Of a DNA stretch of 64,000 bases, positions 55,230-64,000 are shown piece after piece. This DNA comes from Sphingobium yanoikuyae (GTDB lineage: Bacteria > Pseudomonadota > Alphaproteobacteria > Sphingomonadales > Sphingomonadaceae): contig NZ_CP139979.1 of assembly GCF_034424525.1 (NCBI RefSeq), forward strand, positions 1,302,001 to 1,366,000. Direction: 5' to 3'. Numbering within the stretch: the stretch's first letter is position 1; the number at the start of each line of letters is the position of its first letter. Position numbers and translations under genes: made by a program. The notes below the pieces were generated by a model. That model had not been told where the DNA came from. It ran no database searches and saw only the letters and a program-made list of their open reading frames with translations.

Positions 55230-55859
55230 ATGCAGCACAAGCCGAAGCGCAGCCGGGCAATCGCCCTGCCGAACAGCGAGTTTCGCGCCCGCGCCACCGA
55301 ATATCTCGATTTCCTCGCCGCCTGGGTGAAGAAGCCCCGGCAGACCGCCTCGGTCGTGCCCAGCAGTCGCTATCTGGCGCGGCTGATGGTGGCCGACATC
55401 GATCCGCAGGGCGGCCGCGTGCTGGAACTGGGCGGGGGCACGGGCGTCTTCACCCGCGCCATCCTGGAAACCGGCCTGCCGGCCGACCGGCTGGAGGTGG
55501 TGGAGATCAACCCCGCCTTCGCGCGCGGGCTGCGGCGTCATTTCCCCCATGTCTCGATCCTGGAGACGCCGGCGCAGATCGTCTCGGTCGCCGCCGCCGG
55601 TGGCCCCGGCGACTATCAGACCGTGGTCAGCGGCCTGCCGCTGCTGGCGATGGACCGCGCGATGCACATCGACATATTGTCCGAAGCCTTCCGCATGCTG
55701 AAGCCGGGCGGTAGCCTGGTGCAGTTCACCTATTCGACGCGACCGCCGGTCAGCCGTGCGGTGCTGGACCAGCTGGGCCTGGAAGTTGTCCGCGCCGGCC
55801 ATACGGTGCGCAATTTCCCGCCAGCGACGGTCTTCCGCTTCACCCGACGGGGCGAATGA
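55230..55859 (+). CDS. Class I SAM-dependent methyltransferase, PmtA-like
   Basis: 209 residues. SAM motif VLELGGGTGVFTRAIL and EVVEINPAF. The N-terminal stretch (YLDFLAAWVKKPRQTA, then VPSSRYLARLMV) matches alphaproteobacterial phospholipid N-methyltransferases (PmtA), which turn phosphatidylethanolamine into phosphatidylcholine. rRNA-type methyltransferases share this region, so function is probable, not sure. Confidence 0.75.
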   Translation: MQHKPKRSRAIALPNSEFRARATEYLDFLAAWVKKPRQTASVVPSSRYLARLMVADIDPQGGRVLELGGGTGVFTRAILETGLPADRLEVVEINPAFARGLRRHFPHVSILETPAQIVSVAAAGGPGDYQTVVSGLPLLAMDRAMHIDILSEAFRMLKPGGSLVQFTYSTRPPVSRAVLDQLGLEVVRAGHTVRNFPPATVFRFTRRGE

Positions 55860-55873
55860 TCGGGACAAGAGAA

Positions 55874-55901
55874 AAGGGCCGCATCGCATGATGCGGCCCT
55901 T
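55874..55901. terminator. Bidirectional terminator between methyltransferase and RcnB-like gene
   Basis: AAGGGCCGCATC, a GCAT loop, and GATGCGGCCCTT form a 12-bp perfect stem between convergent genes. Confidence 0.85.
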
Positions 55902-55913
55902 CCTGTTTCTGCC

Positions 55914-56546
55914 TCAGTAGAAGGCGCCATAGACCACATCGACCACGCGGCGCGACCGGACCTCGACCAGCAGCAGGTCGGGGCCATAGCGGATCCAGCG
56001 ATAGCCATAGGGCGGCGCGCCCAGGCCCAGGCGCCAATAGTCGTTGTAATAATAATAGCTGGAGAAGAAGACCGCCGGCAGGAACAGGCCGACCGTCCAG
56101 CGCCGATAGCGATAGCCATGGGGATAGCGGAAGGCCGGGCCGGGGATCGGCCGGAAATTGGGCGGACGGCCGGCGCCGGGGCGATGCGGCTGGCCTGGCC
56201 GTGGTGGCTGGACGCCGGGACCACCGGGACGCGGCGGCTGGGGCGAAGGGCCTCCCGGACGGGGTGGTTGAACTGCCGGTCCACCTGGCTGGCCCGGACC
56301 GGGCGAAGGCTGTCCGGGGCGGGGCGGTTGCGGGCGAGAGGCACCGGGCCGGGACGGCTGTGTCGACGGACCGACGGGGCGGGAAGGCTGCACTGATCCG
56401 CCGGGGCGTGAGGGGGCGGGGGCAGGGCGCGTGGACGGAGATGGTCGAGCGCCGCCGCCTGATGGTGGTCGGCCGCCCTGCTGGGCGATGGCGATATCGG
56501 GAACGACGATCAACGCGATCGACAGATAGAGAATTGCCTTTTTCAT
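55914..56546 (-). CDS. RcnB-family exported Pro-rich protein
   Basis: 210 residues from [15 protein letters not shown] at 56546. Signal peptide, then about 100 residues of low-complexity Pro/Gly/Arg (repeats like PPRPG and PSRPG), then a conserved C-terminus [20 protein letters not shown] of the RcnB domain. RcnB affects nickel/cobalt balance in E. coli, yet many homologues are general periplasmic proteins. No rcnA is adjacent. Confidence 0.75.
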   Translation of the reverse strand: MKKAILYLSIALIVVPDIAIAQQGGRPPSGGGARPSPSTRPAPAPSRPGGSVQPSRPVGPSTQPSRPGASRPQPPRPGQPSPGPGQPGGPAVQPPRPGGPSPQPPRPGGPGVQPPRPGQPHRPGAGRPPNFRPIPGPAFRYPHGYRYRRWTVGLFLPAVFFSSYYYYNDYWRLGLGAPPYGYRWIRYGPDLLLVEVRSRRVVDVVYGAFY

Positions 56547-56705
56547 AGCCTTCTCCACATGGTGGGGCGTCAAGCCTATGCCCGCGCATCACCGGCTTCA
56601 ATCTTTTTCCAATATATTGCCCGGCTTCGCTATTTGCCGCGCTGCCGGTTGCATGGTGCGGTCCGCCTCCTATCTTGCCGACACAAGGAAAGGGGGCGCT
56701 GCCGC

Positions 56706-57638
56706 ATGGCATCCATCATCGAAATCAAGGGCCTGACGAAAAGCTATGCGTCGGGCTTTCAGGCGCTCAAGGGCGTCGACCTGAATATCGAGGAGGGCGA
56801 GATTTTCGCGCTGCTCGGCCCCAATGGCGCGGGCAAGACGACGATGATCTCGATCATCTGCGCCAATGTCCGGCCCTCTGGCGGCACGGTGACGGTCGCC
56901 GGCCATGACATCATCCGCGACTATCGCGGCGCGCGCGCTGCAATCGGGCTGGTGCCGCAGGAGCTCAATACCGATCAGTTCGAGCGGGTGATCGACACCG
57001 TCACCTTCAGCCGCGGCCTGTTCGGCAAGCCGCGCAACGACGCCTATGTCGAGAAGGTGCTGCGCGACCTGTCGCTGTGGGACAAGCGCCACAACAAGAT
57101 CCGCGAACTGTCCGGCGGCATGAAGCGCCGGGTGATGATCGCCAAGGCGCTGAGCCATGAGCCGCGCGTCCTGTTCCTGGACGAGCCGACCGCCGGTGTC
57201 GACGTCGAACTGCGCCGCGACATGTGGAAGCTGATCGGCGAACTGCGCCAGACCGGCGTCACCATCATCCTCACCACCCATTATATCGAGGAGGCCGAGG
57301 AAATGGCCGACCGGGTGGGCGTCATCAACCATGGCCAGCTGATGCTGGTCGAGGACAAGACCGCGCTGATGGAGAAGCTGGGCAAGAAGACGCTGTCGAT
57401 CATGCTGGCCGAGCCGATCGAGGCGCTGCCGCCCGAACTGGCCGACTGGGATGTGGCGCTCAAGGCTGAGGGGCAGGAGATCGAATATCTGTTCGACACC
57501 CGCGCCGAACGCACCGGCGTTTCCTCGCTGCTGCGCAAGCTTGGCGATCTCGGCATCGGATACAAGGATCTCAACACGCGGCAGAGCAGCCTGGAGGATA
57601 TTTTCGTGAGCCTGGTCCATCAGGAGAAAGCGGCATGA
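56706..57638 (+). CDS. ABC transporter ATP-binding protein
   Basis: 310 residues from [13 protein letters not shown] at 56706. Walker [10 protein letters not shown], signature [15 protein letters not shown], Walker [13 protein letters not shown]. DrrA/YadG-like ABC-2 exporter ATPase with a C-terminal extension. It overlaps the permease start by four bases (ATGA). Substrate unknown. Confidence 0.93.
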   Translation: MASIIEIKGLTKSYASGFQALKGVDLNIEEGEIFALLGPNGAGKTTMISIICANVRPSGGTVTVAGHDIIRDYRGARAAIGLVPQELNTDQFERVIDTVTFSRGLFGKPRNDAYVEKVLRDLSLWDKRHNKIRELSGGMKRRVMIAKALSHEPRVLFLDEPTAGVDVELRRDMWKLIGELRQTGVTIILTTHYIEEAEEMADRVGVINHGQLMLVEDKTALMEKLGKKTLSIMLAEPIEALPPELADWDVALKAEGQEIEYLFDTRAERTGVSSLLRKLGDLGIGYKDLNTRQSSLEDIFVSLVHQEKAA

Positions 57639-58405
57639 ACGGCCCGAATCTGCGCGCCGTTGCGGCCATCTACAAGTTCGAGCTGCACCGGTTCCGGCGC
57701 ACCTGGCTGACCGGCCTGCTGGTGCCGGTCATCACCACCTCGCTCTATTTCATCGTGTTCGGCGGGGCGATCGGATCACGCATGACGCAGATCGACGGCA
57801 TTCCCTATGCCGCCTTCATCGTGCCGGGCCTCATCATGATGTCGATGTTCACGGAGAGCATCTTCAACGCCAGCTTTGGCATCTACATGCCCAAATTCAC
57901 CGGCACCATCTATGAGCTGCTTTCAGCGCCGGTGTCGGCGATGGAGACGGTGATCGCCTATGTCGGGGCGGCGGCGACCAAGGCGCTGATCGTCGGCTTC
58001 ATCATATTTGCCACGGCGCATCTGTTCGTCGACCTGCCGGTGGCCCATCCCTTCGCCATGGTCGGCTTCATGCTGCTGATCGCGGTGAGCTTCTGCCTGT
58101 TCGGCTTCATCCTGGGCATATGGGCGCAGGGGTTCGAGCAGTTGCAGGTGATCCCGCTGCTGATCATCACGCCGATGACCTTTCTGGGTGGCGCCTTCTA
58201 CTCGATCCACATGCTGGCCGAGCCATGGCGCACCATCACCCTGTTCAACCCGATCGTCTATCTGATCTCGGGCTTTCGCTGGACCTTCTTCGGCAAGGGC
58301 GATGTCGGGATCGAATTCAGCCTGCTGTTCGTGGGCGGAATGCTTGCAGTGTGCCTAGGCATCATCGCCTGGGTGTTCCGCACTGGCTATCGGCTCAAGA
58401 AGTAA
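57635..58405 (+). CDS. ABC-2 type permease
   Basis: 256 residues, six membrane segments. [20 protein letters not shown] at the start and the ABC-2 signature around [18 protein letters not shown] are typical of the YadH-type permease. It partners the ATPase gene just upstream. Confidence 0.92.
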   Translation: MNGPNLRAVAAIYKFELHRFRRTWLTGLLVPVITTSLYFIVFGGAIGSRMTQIDGIPYAAFIVPGLIMMSMFTESIFNASFGIYMPKFTGTIYELLSAPVSAMETVIAYVGAAATKALIVGFIIFATAHLFVDLPVAHPFAMVGFMLLIAVSFCLFGFILGIWAQGFEQLQVIPLLIITPMTFLGGAFYSIHMLAEPWRTITLFNPIVYLISGFRWTFFGKGDVGIEFSLLFVGGMLAVCLGIIAWVFRTGYRLKK

Positions 58406-58416
58406 CGACAAAAGAA

Positions 58417-58439
58417 AAGGGCGGCCAATGGCCGCCCTT
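58417..58439. terminator. Terminator after the ABC permease
   Basis: AAGGGCGGCCA with TGGCCGCCCTT, an 11-bp stem, between two convergent genes, with pyrimidine-rich flank TTCTTC. Confidence 0.8.
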
Positions 58440-58471
58440 CTTCGTTCGGGTCGATGCGATGTCATTGCCGA

Positions 58472-58792
58472 TCAGGCGGCGGCGCTCTGCGGATCGACCG
58501 CGAACAGGGTCACGCCCTTATATTTGTCGTCGCCCTGGTCGTAGAGGCCGTGCATCGCCTCGAACGTCTCGTCCAGAATCTCGACATCGCTCAGGCCCGC
58601 CAGCTTGAACGTGCCCAGCTTCAGCTCGCGCGGCGGGCGGCCGTCGCGGTCCGTGGTCACGGCGTCCATGAACATCTCGTCATGGCGCGTGTAGAGGATG
58701 TGCGGGGCCAGCGTGACGACCATCTTGTTATAGGTCGCCTTGAGGCACTTCTGAAGCGCGATCGCTTCGAAGATAGGGGTCGGAGAGTCCAT
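58472..58792 (-). CDS. Small conserved hypothetical protein, WYL-like?
   Basis: 106 residues. MVVTLAPHILYTRHDEMF and RDGRPPRELKLGTFKLAGL are reminiscent of WYL-type beta barrels, which bind ligands or nucleic acids; the match is weak. No HTH precedes it. Cytoplasmic, convergent with the ABC permease. Function unknown. Confidence 0.6.
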   Translation of the reverse strand: MDSPTPIFEAIALQKCLKATYNKMVVTLAPHILYTRHDEMFMDAVTTDRDGRPPRELKLGTFKLAGLSDVEILDETFEAMHGLYDQGDDKYKGVTLFAVDPQSAAA

Positions 58793-58905
58793 GATGGGCC
58801 GCCCATATCAAGAAACACGGCCCTGTTTCAATTGCTTTGTGCGTCGCACCATGTGCCTGCCGTGCAACCGGCCGGATTTTCAAGACGAATTGTGCGGCCG
58901 TTTTC

Positions 58906-60276
58906 CTAGCGCGGAACCAGCCCCAGCCGGTCGCGCAGCGACCAGCGCGCGATCAGCAGGATCGCCACCGTGCCGAGGCCCGCAGCCAGGCCGAACCAGA
59001 TGCCAACGCCATGCAGCCCCATCGGGAAAGCGAGCAGGGCGCCGACGCCGATACCGATGATCCAGTAGCCGAAAAGGGCGAAGATCATTGGCACCTTGGT
59101 ATCCTGGATGCCGCGCAGCACGCCCGCGCCGACGGCCTGCGCGGCGTCGACCAGCTGGAACAGCGCGGCGACCGCCAGGAAGCTGACCGCCAGATTGGCG
59201 GTGGCGAGATTGGCCGGATCATGGACGTCGAGGAAGATCGACACCAGCGGTCGCGGGATCAGGACCAGCATCAGCGCGGCCGCCATGGCAAAGCCGGTGC
59301 CGACGATCAGCGCCAGCCAGCCGGCACGGCCGATCGCGGCGGGATCGGCCCGGCCATAGGCGACGCCGACGCGCACGGTCGCGGCCTGGCCGATGCCCAT
59401 CGGCACCATGAAGACCAGCGAGGCGATCTGGATCGCCACGGCATGGGCGGCGAGCGATTCCCGGTCGATCAGCCCCATCAGGAAGGCCGAGGCATTGAAC
59501 ACCGTGACTTCCAGCCCCAGCGTGATCGCGATCGGCAGGCCCAGCGTCCACACCGCTCGCTGCCGGTCGCGGTCACGCGTCCAGAAGCGGCCCATCAGGC
59601 GATAACGGCGGAATCGGCGATCGACGAGGATGACGGTTAGCAGGCCCAGGAACAGGAAGGTCGAGGACAGGGTGCTGGCGATGCCGGCGCCCAGCAGGCC
59701 GAGCGCGGGCAGGCCCAGATGGCCGAAGATCAGCGCCCAGCCGACCAGCACGTTGAACGGCATGGCGAGCAGCATGATGATGAGGCCCCAGAGCGGGCGC
59801 TCCAGTGCCGAGATGAAGTTGCGCAGCGTGGTGAAGCAGAGAAAGGGCAGCAGCGCCCATTGCATGCCGCGCATCAGATGGCCGGCTTCGCGGGCCAGGT
59901 CGGGCTCCTGCCCCATGGCGCGCAATATCGCCTCGCAATGCCACAGGATCAGCCAGGCCGGCAGCACGAAGAAGGCGGCGGCGCGCAGCGTCTGGTGGAC
60001 GGTGCGGCGCACGTCGCGCACCGAATGGCGGCGACGGCCGCGTTCGCTGGCAATCAGCGGCGCGGCGGCGGTGACGAGGCCAAGGCCGAAGATCAGCAGC
60101 GCGTTGAAGAGATTGATCGCCAGCGCCCCGGCGGCGACCGCTTCCGCGCCCAGCCGGCCCACGAGCAGCAGATCGGTCGCGGCGATCCCCGACCAGGCGA
60201 CATTGCCCGCGATCATGGGAATGGCGAGCGTGACGAGGGCGCGCGCCTCGATGCGCCAGGGGGAAGATTGGGTCAC
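58906..60276 (-). CDS. MATE family efflux transporter
   Basis: 456 residues from a GTG at 60276 (VTQSSPWRIEARA); longer starts add Arg-rich sequence. Twelve helices in two six-helix halves; LAIPMIAGNVAWSGIAATDLLLVG matches the first MATE helix. It is a multidrug or metabolite antiporter of the NorM-like branch. Sodium or proton coupling cannot be read. Confidence 0.88.
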   Translation of the reverse strand: MTQSSPWRIEARALVTLAIPMIAGNVAWSGIAATDLLLVGRLGAEAVAAGALAINLFNALLIFGLGLVTAAAPLIASERGRRRHSVRDVRRTVHQTLRAAAFFVLPAWLILWHCEAILRAMGQEPDLAREAGHLMRGMQWALLPFLCFTTLRNFISALERPLWGLIIMLLAMPFNVLVGWALIFGHLGLPALGLLGAGIASTLSSTFLFLGLLTVILVDRRFRRYRLMGRFWTRDRDRQRAVWTLGLPIAITLGLEVTVFNASAFLMGLIDRESLAAHAVAIQIASLVFMVPMGIGQAATVRVGVAYGRADPAAIGRAGWLALIVGTGFAMAAALMLVLIPRPLVSIFLDVHDPANLATANLAVSFLAVAALFQLVDAAQAVGAGVLRGIQDTKVPMIFALFGYWIIGIGVGALLAFPMGLHGVGIWFGLAAGLGTVAILLIARWSLRDRLGLVPR

Positions 60277-60335
60277 TTGGAAAGTCCGGAGCGAGGGAAG
60301 CGCCGGCAAAGGCGCGGGCGCTCCCCTTAATCGCC

Positions 60336-61265
60336 TCAGTGCTTCTTGAACAGATGCAGCACGGCAACGATGATGCCGCCGATCACCAGACCGACAATGC
60401 CCGCGCCGATCGCATTCACCAGCCAGTCGACCACTGGCGCGATCGCGGGCACGGCATGGGCGGCGCCTTGCGCCAGATGATGGATCGTGCCGGGGATCAG
60501 ATCCCAATGGAATTCGTGCAGGCCATGGACGATCAGGCCACCGCCGACCCACAGCATCGCCGCCGTGCCGACCACGCCCAGCACGCTCATCACGACCGGC
60601 ATCGCCTTCACCAGGCCGCGGCCGATGGCGCGCGTCGCCGCGCCGCTGCGCTGGGCGAGGTGCAGGCCGATATCGTCCATCTTCACGATGAAGCCGACCA
60701 CGCCATAGACGCCGGCGGTGATCGCGATGGCGACGACGACCAGGATGATCGCCTGTTCCCAGATCGGTTCGCTGGCGACAGTGCCGAGCGCAATCGCCAT
60801 GATCTCGCCCGACAGGATGAAGTCGGTGCGGATCGCGCTGGAAACCTTCTGGTCCTCCAGTTCCTTGGAGGTCAGGGTTGCGGCGGCATCCGCCACCTCG
60901 TCATGGCCGCCCTGGATCGCCTCCAGCAGCTTTTCCGCCGCCTCGAAGCAGAGGAAGGCGCCGCCCAGCATCAACAGCGGCGGCAGCAGCCAGGGCGCAA
61001 AGGCGCTGAGCGCCAGTGCCGCCGGCAGCAGGAACAGCAATTTGTTGCGCAGCGATCCGCGGGCGATCTTCCAGATGATTGGCAGTTCGCGTTCGGGGGA
61101 CAGGCCCATGACATAATTGGGCGTGACGGCAGTATCGTCGATGACGACGCCGGCGGCCTTGGTGCCGGCCTTGCCGGCGGCAGCGGCGACATCGTCCAGC
61201 GACGTGGCCGCCATCTTGGCGATACCGGCAACATCGTCGAGCAGTGCGATCAGACCCGAAGGCAT
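60336..61265 (-). CDS. DUF808 (YedI-like) membrane protein
   Basis: 309 residues. Begins MPSGLIALLDDVAGIAKMAA, the family's N-terminal motif, followed by six or so membrane segments and a mid-loop with TLTSKELEDQKV. Function unknown in all species. Leftward, 59 bases from the MATE gene start. Confidence 0.85.
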   Translation of the reverse strand: MPSGLIALLDDVAGIAKMAATSLDDVAAAAGKAGTKAAGVVIDDTAVTPNYVMGLSPERELPIIWKIARGSLRNKLLFLLPAALALSAFAPWLLPPLLMLGGAFLCFEAAEKLLEAIQGGHDEVADAAATLTSKELEDQKVSSAIRTDFILSGEIMAIALGTVASEPIWEQAIILVVVAIAITAGVYGVVGFIVKMDDIGLHLAQRSGAATRAIGRGLVKAMPVVMSVLGVVGTAAMLWVGGGLIVHGLHEFHWDLIPGTIHHLAQGAAHAVPAIAPVVDWLVNAIGAGIVGLVIGGIIVAVLHLFKKH

Positions 61266-61383
61266 GGTTGAATAATTCCCCTGTTGAAACGGATGGATAT
61301 CATCCGTGCGCGCTTCTTAATGCGCGGGCAGGGTGGGGGCAATGGAGCGATGATTGCCGGTTCGTGACCGGGCGTCGGCGATA

Positions 61384-61626
61384 TCAGTAATTGCCAGGCG
61401 GATCGCTGGCGGGGAAGGATTCGTCGGACTGTTCATCGACCATGTCCCAATCGCTGTCGTCCGCCTGCGGTCCGGCGTCGCGGACGATGCCGGACGAGCC
61501 GACCGGGCCGCGATCGTCCAGATCATCGGCCGCGGCACCATCATCCTTGCCGGCCCGTTCCTTCAGGCTCTTCCAGGCAACGGCGCCCAGGCCGGTCAGA
61601 AAGGCCAGCTTCAACAATCCCTTCAT
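61384..61626 (-). CDS. Small acidic protein with N-terminal membrane segment
   Basis: 80 residues from MKGLLKLAFLTGLGAVAWKS at 61626. One short hydrophobic segment, then an acidic tail ending SDESFPASDPPGNY, a pattern shared with other small sphingomonad stress proteins. It overlaps the upstream gene's stop by four bases (ATGA). Confidence 0.6.
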   Translation of the reverse strand: MKGLLKLAFLTGLGAVAWKSLKERAGKDDGAAADDLDDRGPVGSSGIVRDAGPQADDSDWDMVDEQSDESFPASDPPGNY

Positions 61627-61982
61627 GGTGTCTCCTTCGGCGCACTGTGAAGATGGACCCACTTGGCGGCGTCCTGGTCGATGGCCTCGGGGGGCAGGCG
61701 AATTTCGCCCTCTTCGTCCGCGCTGCCGGCATGGTCCTCGTCCGCGCCGGTCATGCCGGGCGGAAAGATGGTCCAGCGCTGTTGCAGGGCGGTATCGATC
61801 ATCGCCTGCCAGGCGGTTACGTCGCCCGTCTCGCGCATGGCGGGATCGGGCTCCTTGAGCATCGCCAATATGCTGGCGGCATCCTCGACCCAATAGGGCC
61901 AGTTATGCGTCGCCCCGGCGGCGAGATGCCGGGCGAGGCGCTCAAGCAGGGTGCGTTGCTCCATGATGTCCGGAACGTTCAT
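61623..61982 (-). CDS. Hypothetical protein
   Basis: 119 residues, ATG at 61982. Trp-containing helical sequence (WPYWVEDAASILAML, then WTIFPPGM), acidic C-terminus. No known domain. Cotranslated with the 80-residue protein (4-base overlap) and divergent from the 89-residue KGG-type gene. Confidence 0.6.
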   Translation of the reverse strand: MNVPDIMEQRTLLERLARHLAAGATHNWPYWVEDAASILAMLKEPDPAMRETGDVTAWQAMIDTALQQRWTIFPPGMTGADEDHAGSADEEGEIRLPPEAIDQDAAKWVHLHSAPKETP

Positions 61983-62087
61983 GGCGACTCTCCGTTCCTC
62001 ATTTTCTCGCCATGCAACTTAATGGCAATCCTCGGGAAATGCCTCTCGGTATTTGAACCGATATGGGACGAAAAAAAGGAGGCAGAC

Positions 62088-62357
62088 ATGCCCAGAGGCG
62101 ACAAGGATCGTTACACTGGCAAGCAGAAGCGCAAGGCCGCGCATATCGCGCAAAGCTATGAAGAGCGTGGCGTTTCGCATGACGAGGCGGAGGCGCGGGC
62201 TTGGGCGACCGTGAACAAGGATTCGGGCGGGGGCAACCTGTCGGGATCGGGGCGGGGCAAGCCCGACAGCCATGCCGCCGAACGGCGCAAGGCGGCCGAT
62301 CGATCAGCCGCGGCGAAGAAGGGGTGGGAAACGCGCCGTCGCCGGGCGCAGGGCTGA
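62088..62357 (+). CDS. Small basic 'plasmid stabilization'/KGG-like protein
   Basis: 89 residues, AAAAGGAGGCAGAC before ATG. Begins MPRGDKDRYTGKQKRKAAHI with basic and glycine-rich parts, SGSGRGKPDS, ending in a Lys/Arg-rich helix AAAKKGWETRRRRAQ. This is the conserved small protein often annotated as plasmid stabilization or stress-induced in sphingomonads. It likely binds nucleic acid. Confidence 0.7.
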   Translation: MPRGDKDRYTGKQKRKAAHIAQSYEERGVSHDEAEARAWATVNKDSGGGNLSGSGRGKPDSHAAERRKAADRSAAAKKGWETRRRRAQG

Positions 62358-62359
62358 AA

Positions 62360-62664
62360 TCAGGGCGAGAAGATATCGCCGTTGCTGAAATGGGCGGCGA
62401 GATGATCGATCCAGGCGCGCACCAGCGGCGGCAGCCCGGTACGGGTGGTGAAGACGAGGTGGACGATCCCCTCCTGCGCGTGCCATTCCGGGAAAGGGTA
62501 GCGCCAGGGCGATCGACCGCGACGATCTGGACATGGCCCTTGGGATAGAGCGTCAGGAAATCGGGCAATATGGCCGTCACGGCGATGTGGCACCGGTCAT
62601 AGACCGACAGGCCAAGCTCGGTGACCTGGAACCGGCGCGATGAGCGTCCGATCAACCGCCCAAG
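62360..62664 (-). pseudogene. LysR-family regulator remnant (5'-truncated, frameshifted)
   Basis: On the leftward strand one frame reads LGRLIGRSSRRFQVTELGLSV, the wing of a LysR helix-turn-helix, then AILPDFLTLYPKGHVQI; another frame then reads PEWHAQEGIVHLVFTTRTG and ends near the C-terminal LysR motif. The first ~45 codons and most of the effector domain are absent, and a frame change occurs near 62515. The truncation begins right at the terminator of rplI. Confidence 0.75.
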
Positions 62665-62667
62665 GCA

Positions 62668-62700
62668 ACAAAAAAGCCGCCCGGTGACGGGCGGCTTTCT
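62668..62700 (-). terminator. Terminator of rpsF-rpsR-rplI
   Basis: Leftward AAAGCCGCCCG, GTGA-type loop, CGGGCGGCTTT, then TTTTGTT. Classical terminator 22 bases past the rplI stop. Confidence 0.9.
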
Positions 62701-62721
62701 CGTTTGTCAGAGCGAAGAGGC

Positions 62722-63318
62722 TCAGGCTTCTTCGGCCGGGGCTTCTTCCGCCTCGACGGCGATTTCGCCCGGCTCGGCGTTCGGATCGTAATCCTCGGTG
62801 AAGCCGGCTTCGTCCTTCTCGAACAGGTCGGCCATCACGTCGACGCCCTGCGCCTGCAGTTCGGCTTCTTCCGGCGAGCGGGCAACGTTCACCGTGATGG
62901 TGACGGCCACTTCCGGGTGCAGCGCGACCTTGACGTCGAAGACGCCCAGGGTCTTGATCGGACGCTCCAGCACGACCATCGCCTTGGATACGTTGGTCAC
63001 GCCATCGGCGTGCAGCGCGTCGACGACGTCACGGACGGCGACCGAGCCGTACAGGTGGCCGGCGTTCGACGACTGGCGGATCAGGACGATCTGCTTGCCG
63101 TTGACGCCTTCGGCAGCCTTTTCGGCGTCCGAACGACGAGCGGCGTTGTCGGCTTCGATCTTCGCGCGGTTGGCTTCGAACACAGCCTTGTTGGCGGCGT
63201 TCGAACGAAGAGCCTTCTTGTTGGGCAGCAGGAAGTTACGAGCGTAACCATCCTTCACGGTGACGACGTCGCCGATCGCGCCCAGCTTTTCGATGCGCTC
63301 AAGGAGAATGATTTCCAT
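62722..63318 (-). CDS. rplI: 50S ribosomal protein L9
   Basis: 198 residues, longer than the ~150 of E. coli because of an acidic C-terminal tail. MEIILLERIEKLGAIGDVVTVKDG and YARNFLLPNKKAL are the conserved N-terminal domain. Third gene of the rpsF operon, 13 bases after rpsR. Confidence 0.97.
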   Translation of the reverse strand: MEIILLERIEKLGAIGDVVTVKDGYARNFLLPNKKALRSNAANKAVFEANRAKIEADNAARRSDAEKAAEGVNGKQIVLIRQSSNAGHLYGSVAVRDVVDALHADGVTNVSKAMVVLERPIKTLGVFDVKVALHPEVAVTITVNVARSPEEAELQAQGVDVMADLFEKDEAGFTEDYDPNAEPGEIAVEAEEAPAEEA

Positions 63319-63331
63319 GGGTCTTTCTCCC

Positions 63332-63556
63332 TTACTTCACGATGTAGGGCAGCAGGCCCAGGTGACGGGCGCGCTTGATGGCCTGGGCCAGCTCACGCTG
63401 CTTCTTGGCGGACACCGCAGTGATGCGGCTGGGGACGATCTTGCCGCGCTCGGACACGAAGCCCTGCAGCAGACGGACGTCCTTGTAATCGATCTTCGGC
63501 GCATCCTTGGCGGCGAAGGGGCAGCTCTTGCGGCGGCGGAAAAACGGGCGTGCCAT
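63332..63556 (-). CDS. rpsR: 30S ribosomal protein S18
   Basis: 74 residues. [22 protein letters not shown], typical S18. Has the Cys near the N-terminus seen in zinc-type forms only singly. Follows rpsF by 13 bases. Confidence 0.96.
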   Translation of the reverse strand: MARPFFRRRKSCPFAAKDAPKIDYKDVRLLQGFVSERGKIVPSRITAVSAKKQRELAQAIKRARHLGLLPYIVK

Positions 63557-63569
63557 GTTTCAGATCTCC

Positions 63570-63974
63570 TTATTCGGCAGCCGGGGCTTCTTCGCGCTCA
63601 CGGCGCGGGCCACGGTCACCACGGGGGGCACGGTCGCCACGTTCGGCGCGTTCCTGCTTGCGCATCATCACCGACGGACCGGCTTCCAGCTCTTCGACCT
63701 TGATGGTCATGTAGCGGATGATGTCTTCGTTGATCTGGGTCTGACGCTCCAGCTCGGCAATCACGTTGCCCGGTGCGTCGATGTTCAGCATGACGTAGTG
63801 CGCCTTGCGGTTCTTGGCGATCTTGTATGCGAGCGAACGCAGGCCCCAGGTCTCGACCTTGGTCACCTTGCCTTCATTTTCCTCGACGATCTTGGTGGCG
63901 GTTTCCGCCAGAGCGTCCACCTGCGCCTGTGCCAGATCCTGGCGCGCAAGGAACACATGCTCGTAAAGAGCCAT
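63570..63974 (-). CDS. rpsF: 30S ribosomal protein S6
   Basis: 134 residues. [14 protein letters not shown] and [15 protein letters not shown] are S6 hallmarks. A charged tail ([20 protein letters not shown]) extends the usual C-terminus. First gene of the S6-S18-L9 operon; its promoter lies beyond the window edge. Confidence 0.96.
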   Translation of the reverse strand: MALYEHVFLARQDLAQAQVDALAETATKIVEENEGKVTKVETWGLRSLAYKIAKNRKAHYVMLNIDAPGNVIAELERQTQINEDIIRYMTIKVEELEAGPSVMMRKQERAERGDRAPRGDRGPRREREEAPAAE

Positions 63975-64000
63975 GGGTATTGCCTCATCTGTTGGCCGAT

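Overview
The window is GC-rich chromosomal DNA from an alphaproteobacterium, most likely a sphingomonad (Sphingomonadaceae, Sphingobium-like). The support is the Entner-Doudoroff cluster zwf-edd-glk-eda, a DUF3141 protein, a TonB-dependent receptor coupled to an M19 dipeptidase, the KGG-like 'plasmid stabilization' small protein, an Mg-type HemB, and two intergenic repeat families of the kind scattered through sphingomonad genomes. No integrase, transposase, phage, CRISPR or restriction gene was found, so this looks like ordinary chromosome with a few accessory patches.

Layout. 1-7.5 kb: end of a membrane sensor-like gene, a Yip1 membrane protein, dnaE, and a tight trio NTF2-like / nitrilase / GNAT. 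7.2-12.8 kb: small hypothetical, ClC antiporter with a 58-residue membrane partner, TPR protein, adenine/adenosine deaminase, trmB. 12.9-18.0 kb: accessory block with a secreted RTX protein, a tiny Cys-Lys repeat protein and DUF3141. 18.2-22.2 kb: metK, lnt, YqaA-type membrane protein, GNAT (all leftward). 22.3-25.7 kb: small hypotheticals, a TonB-like protein, a free-standing EF-Tu-domain-3-like protein, hemB, gamma carbonic anhydrase. 25.8-28.8 kb: orphan TadG-TadE-TadE set. 29.4-34.4 kb: Entner-Doudoroff operon. 34.5-38 kb: MerC-like protein with a Zur-like box, S41 protease, HNH protein, ArsR/membrane pair, tRNA-Leu. 38-46 kb: aminotransferase, galE-ybaK-pgl, the beta-oxidation pair (FadJ-like and thiolase) with a LiuR-like operator. 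46-51 kb: MFS exporter, MobA-like protein, folE plus pteridine-reductase-like SDR, enoyl-CoA hydratase. 51.2-55.9 kb: structured leader, TonB-dependent receptor, dipeptidase, PmtA-like methyltransferase. 55.9-62.7 kb: RcnB-like protein, ABC-2 transporter, MATE transporter, DUF808, small stress-type genes and a decayed LysR gene. 62.7-64 kb: rpsF-rpsR-rplI.

How it fits together. Glucose 6-phosphate is oxidised by Zwf, hydrolysed by Pgl (encoded 5 kb away with galE), dehydrated by Edd and cleaved by Eda, with Glk supplying the substrate. FadJ-like protein, thiolase and enoyl-CoA hydratase form an acyl-CoA degradation set. The receptor-dipeptidase pair suggests uptake and periplasmic trimming of a peptide-like nutrient. 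Many genes overlap by 1-8 bases, indicating translational coupling. Non-ATG starts (GTG, TTG) are common. The most interesting unexplained signals are the triple CCCGAAGGG leader upstream of the receptor, the Zur-like and LiuR-like operators, the free-standing EF-Tu-like domain, and the mosaic RTX gene lying between metK and trmB.
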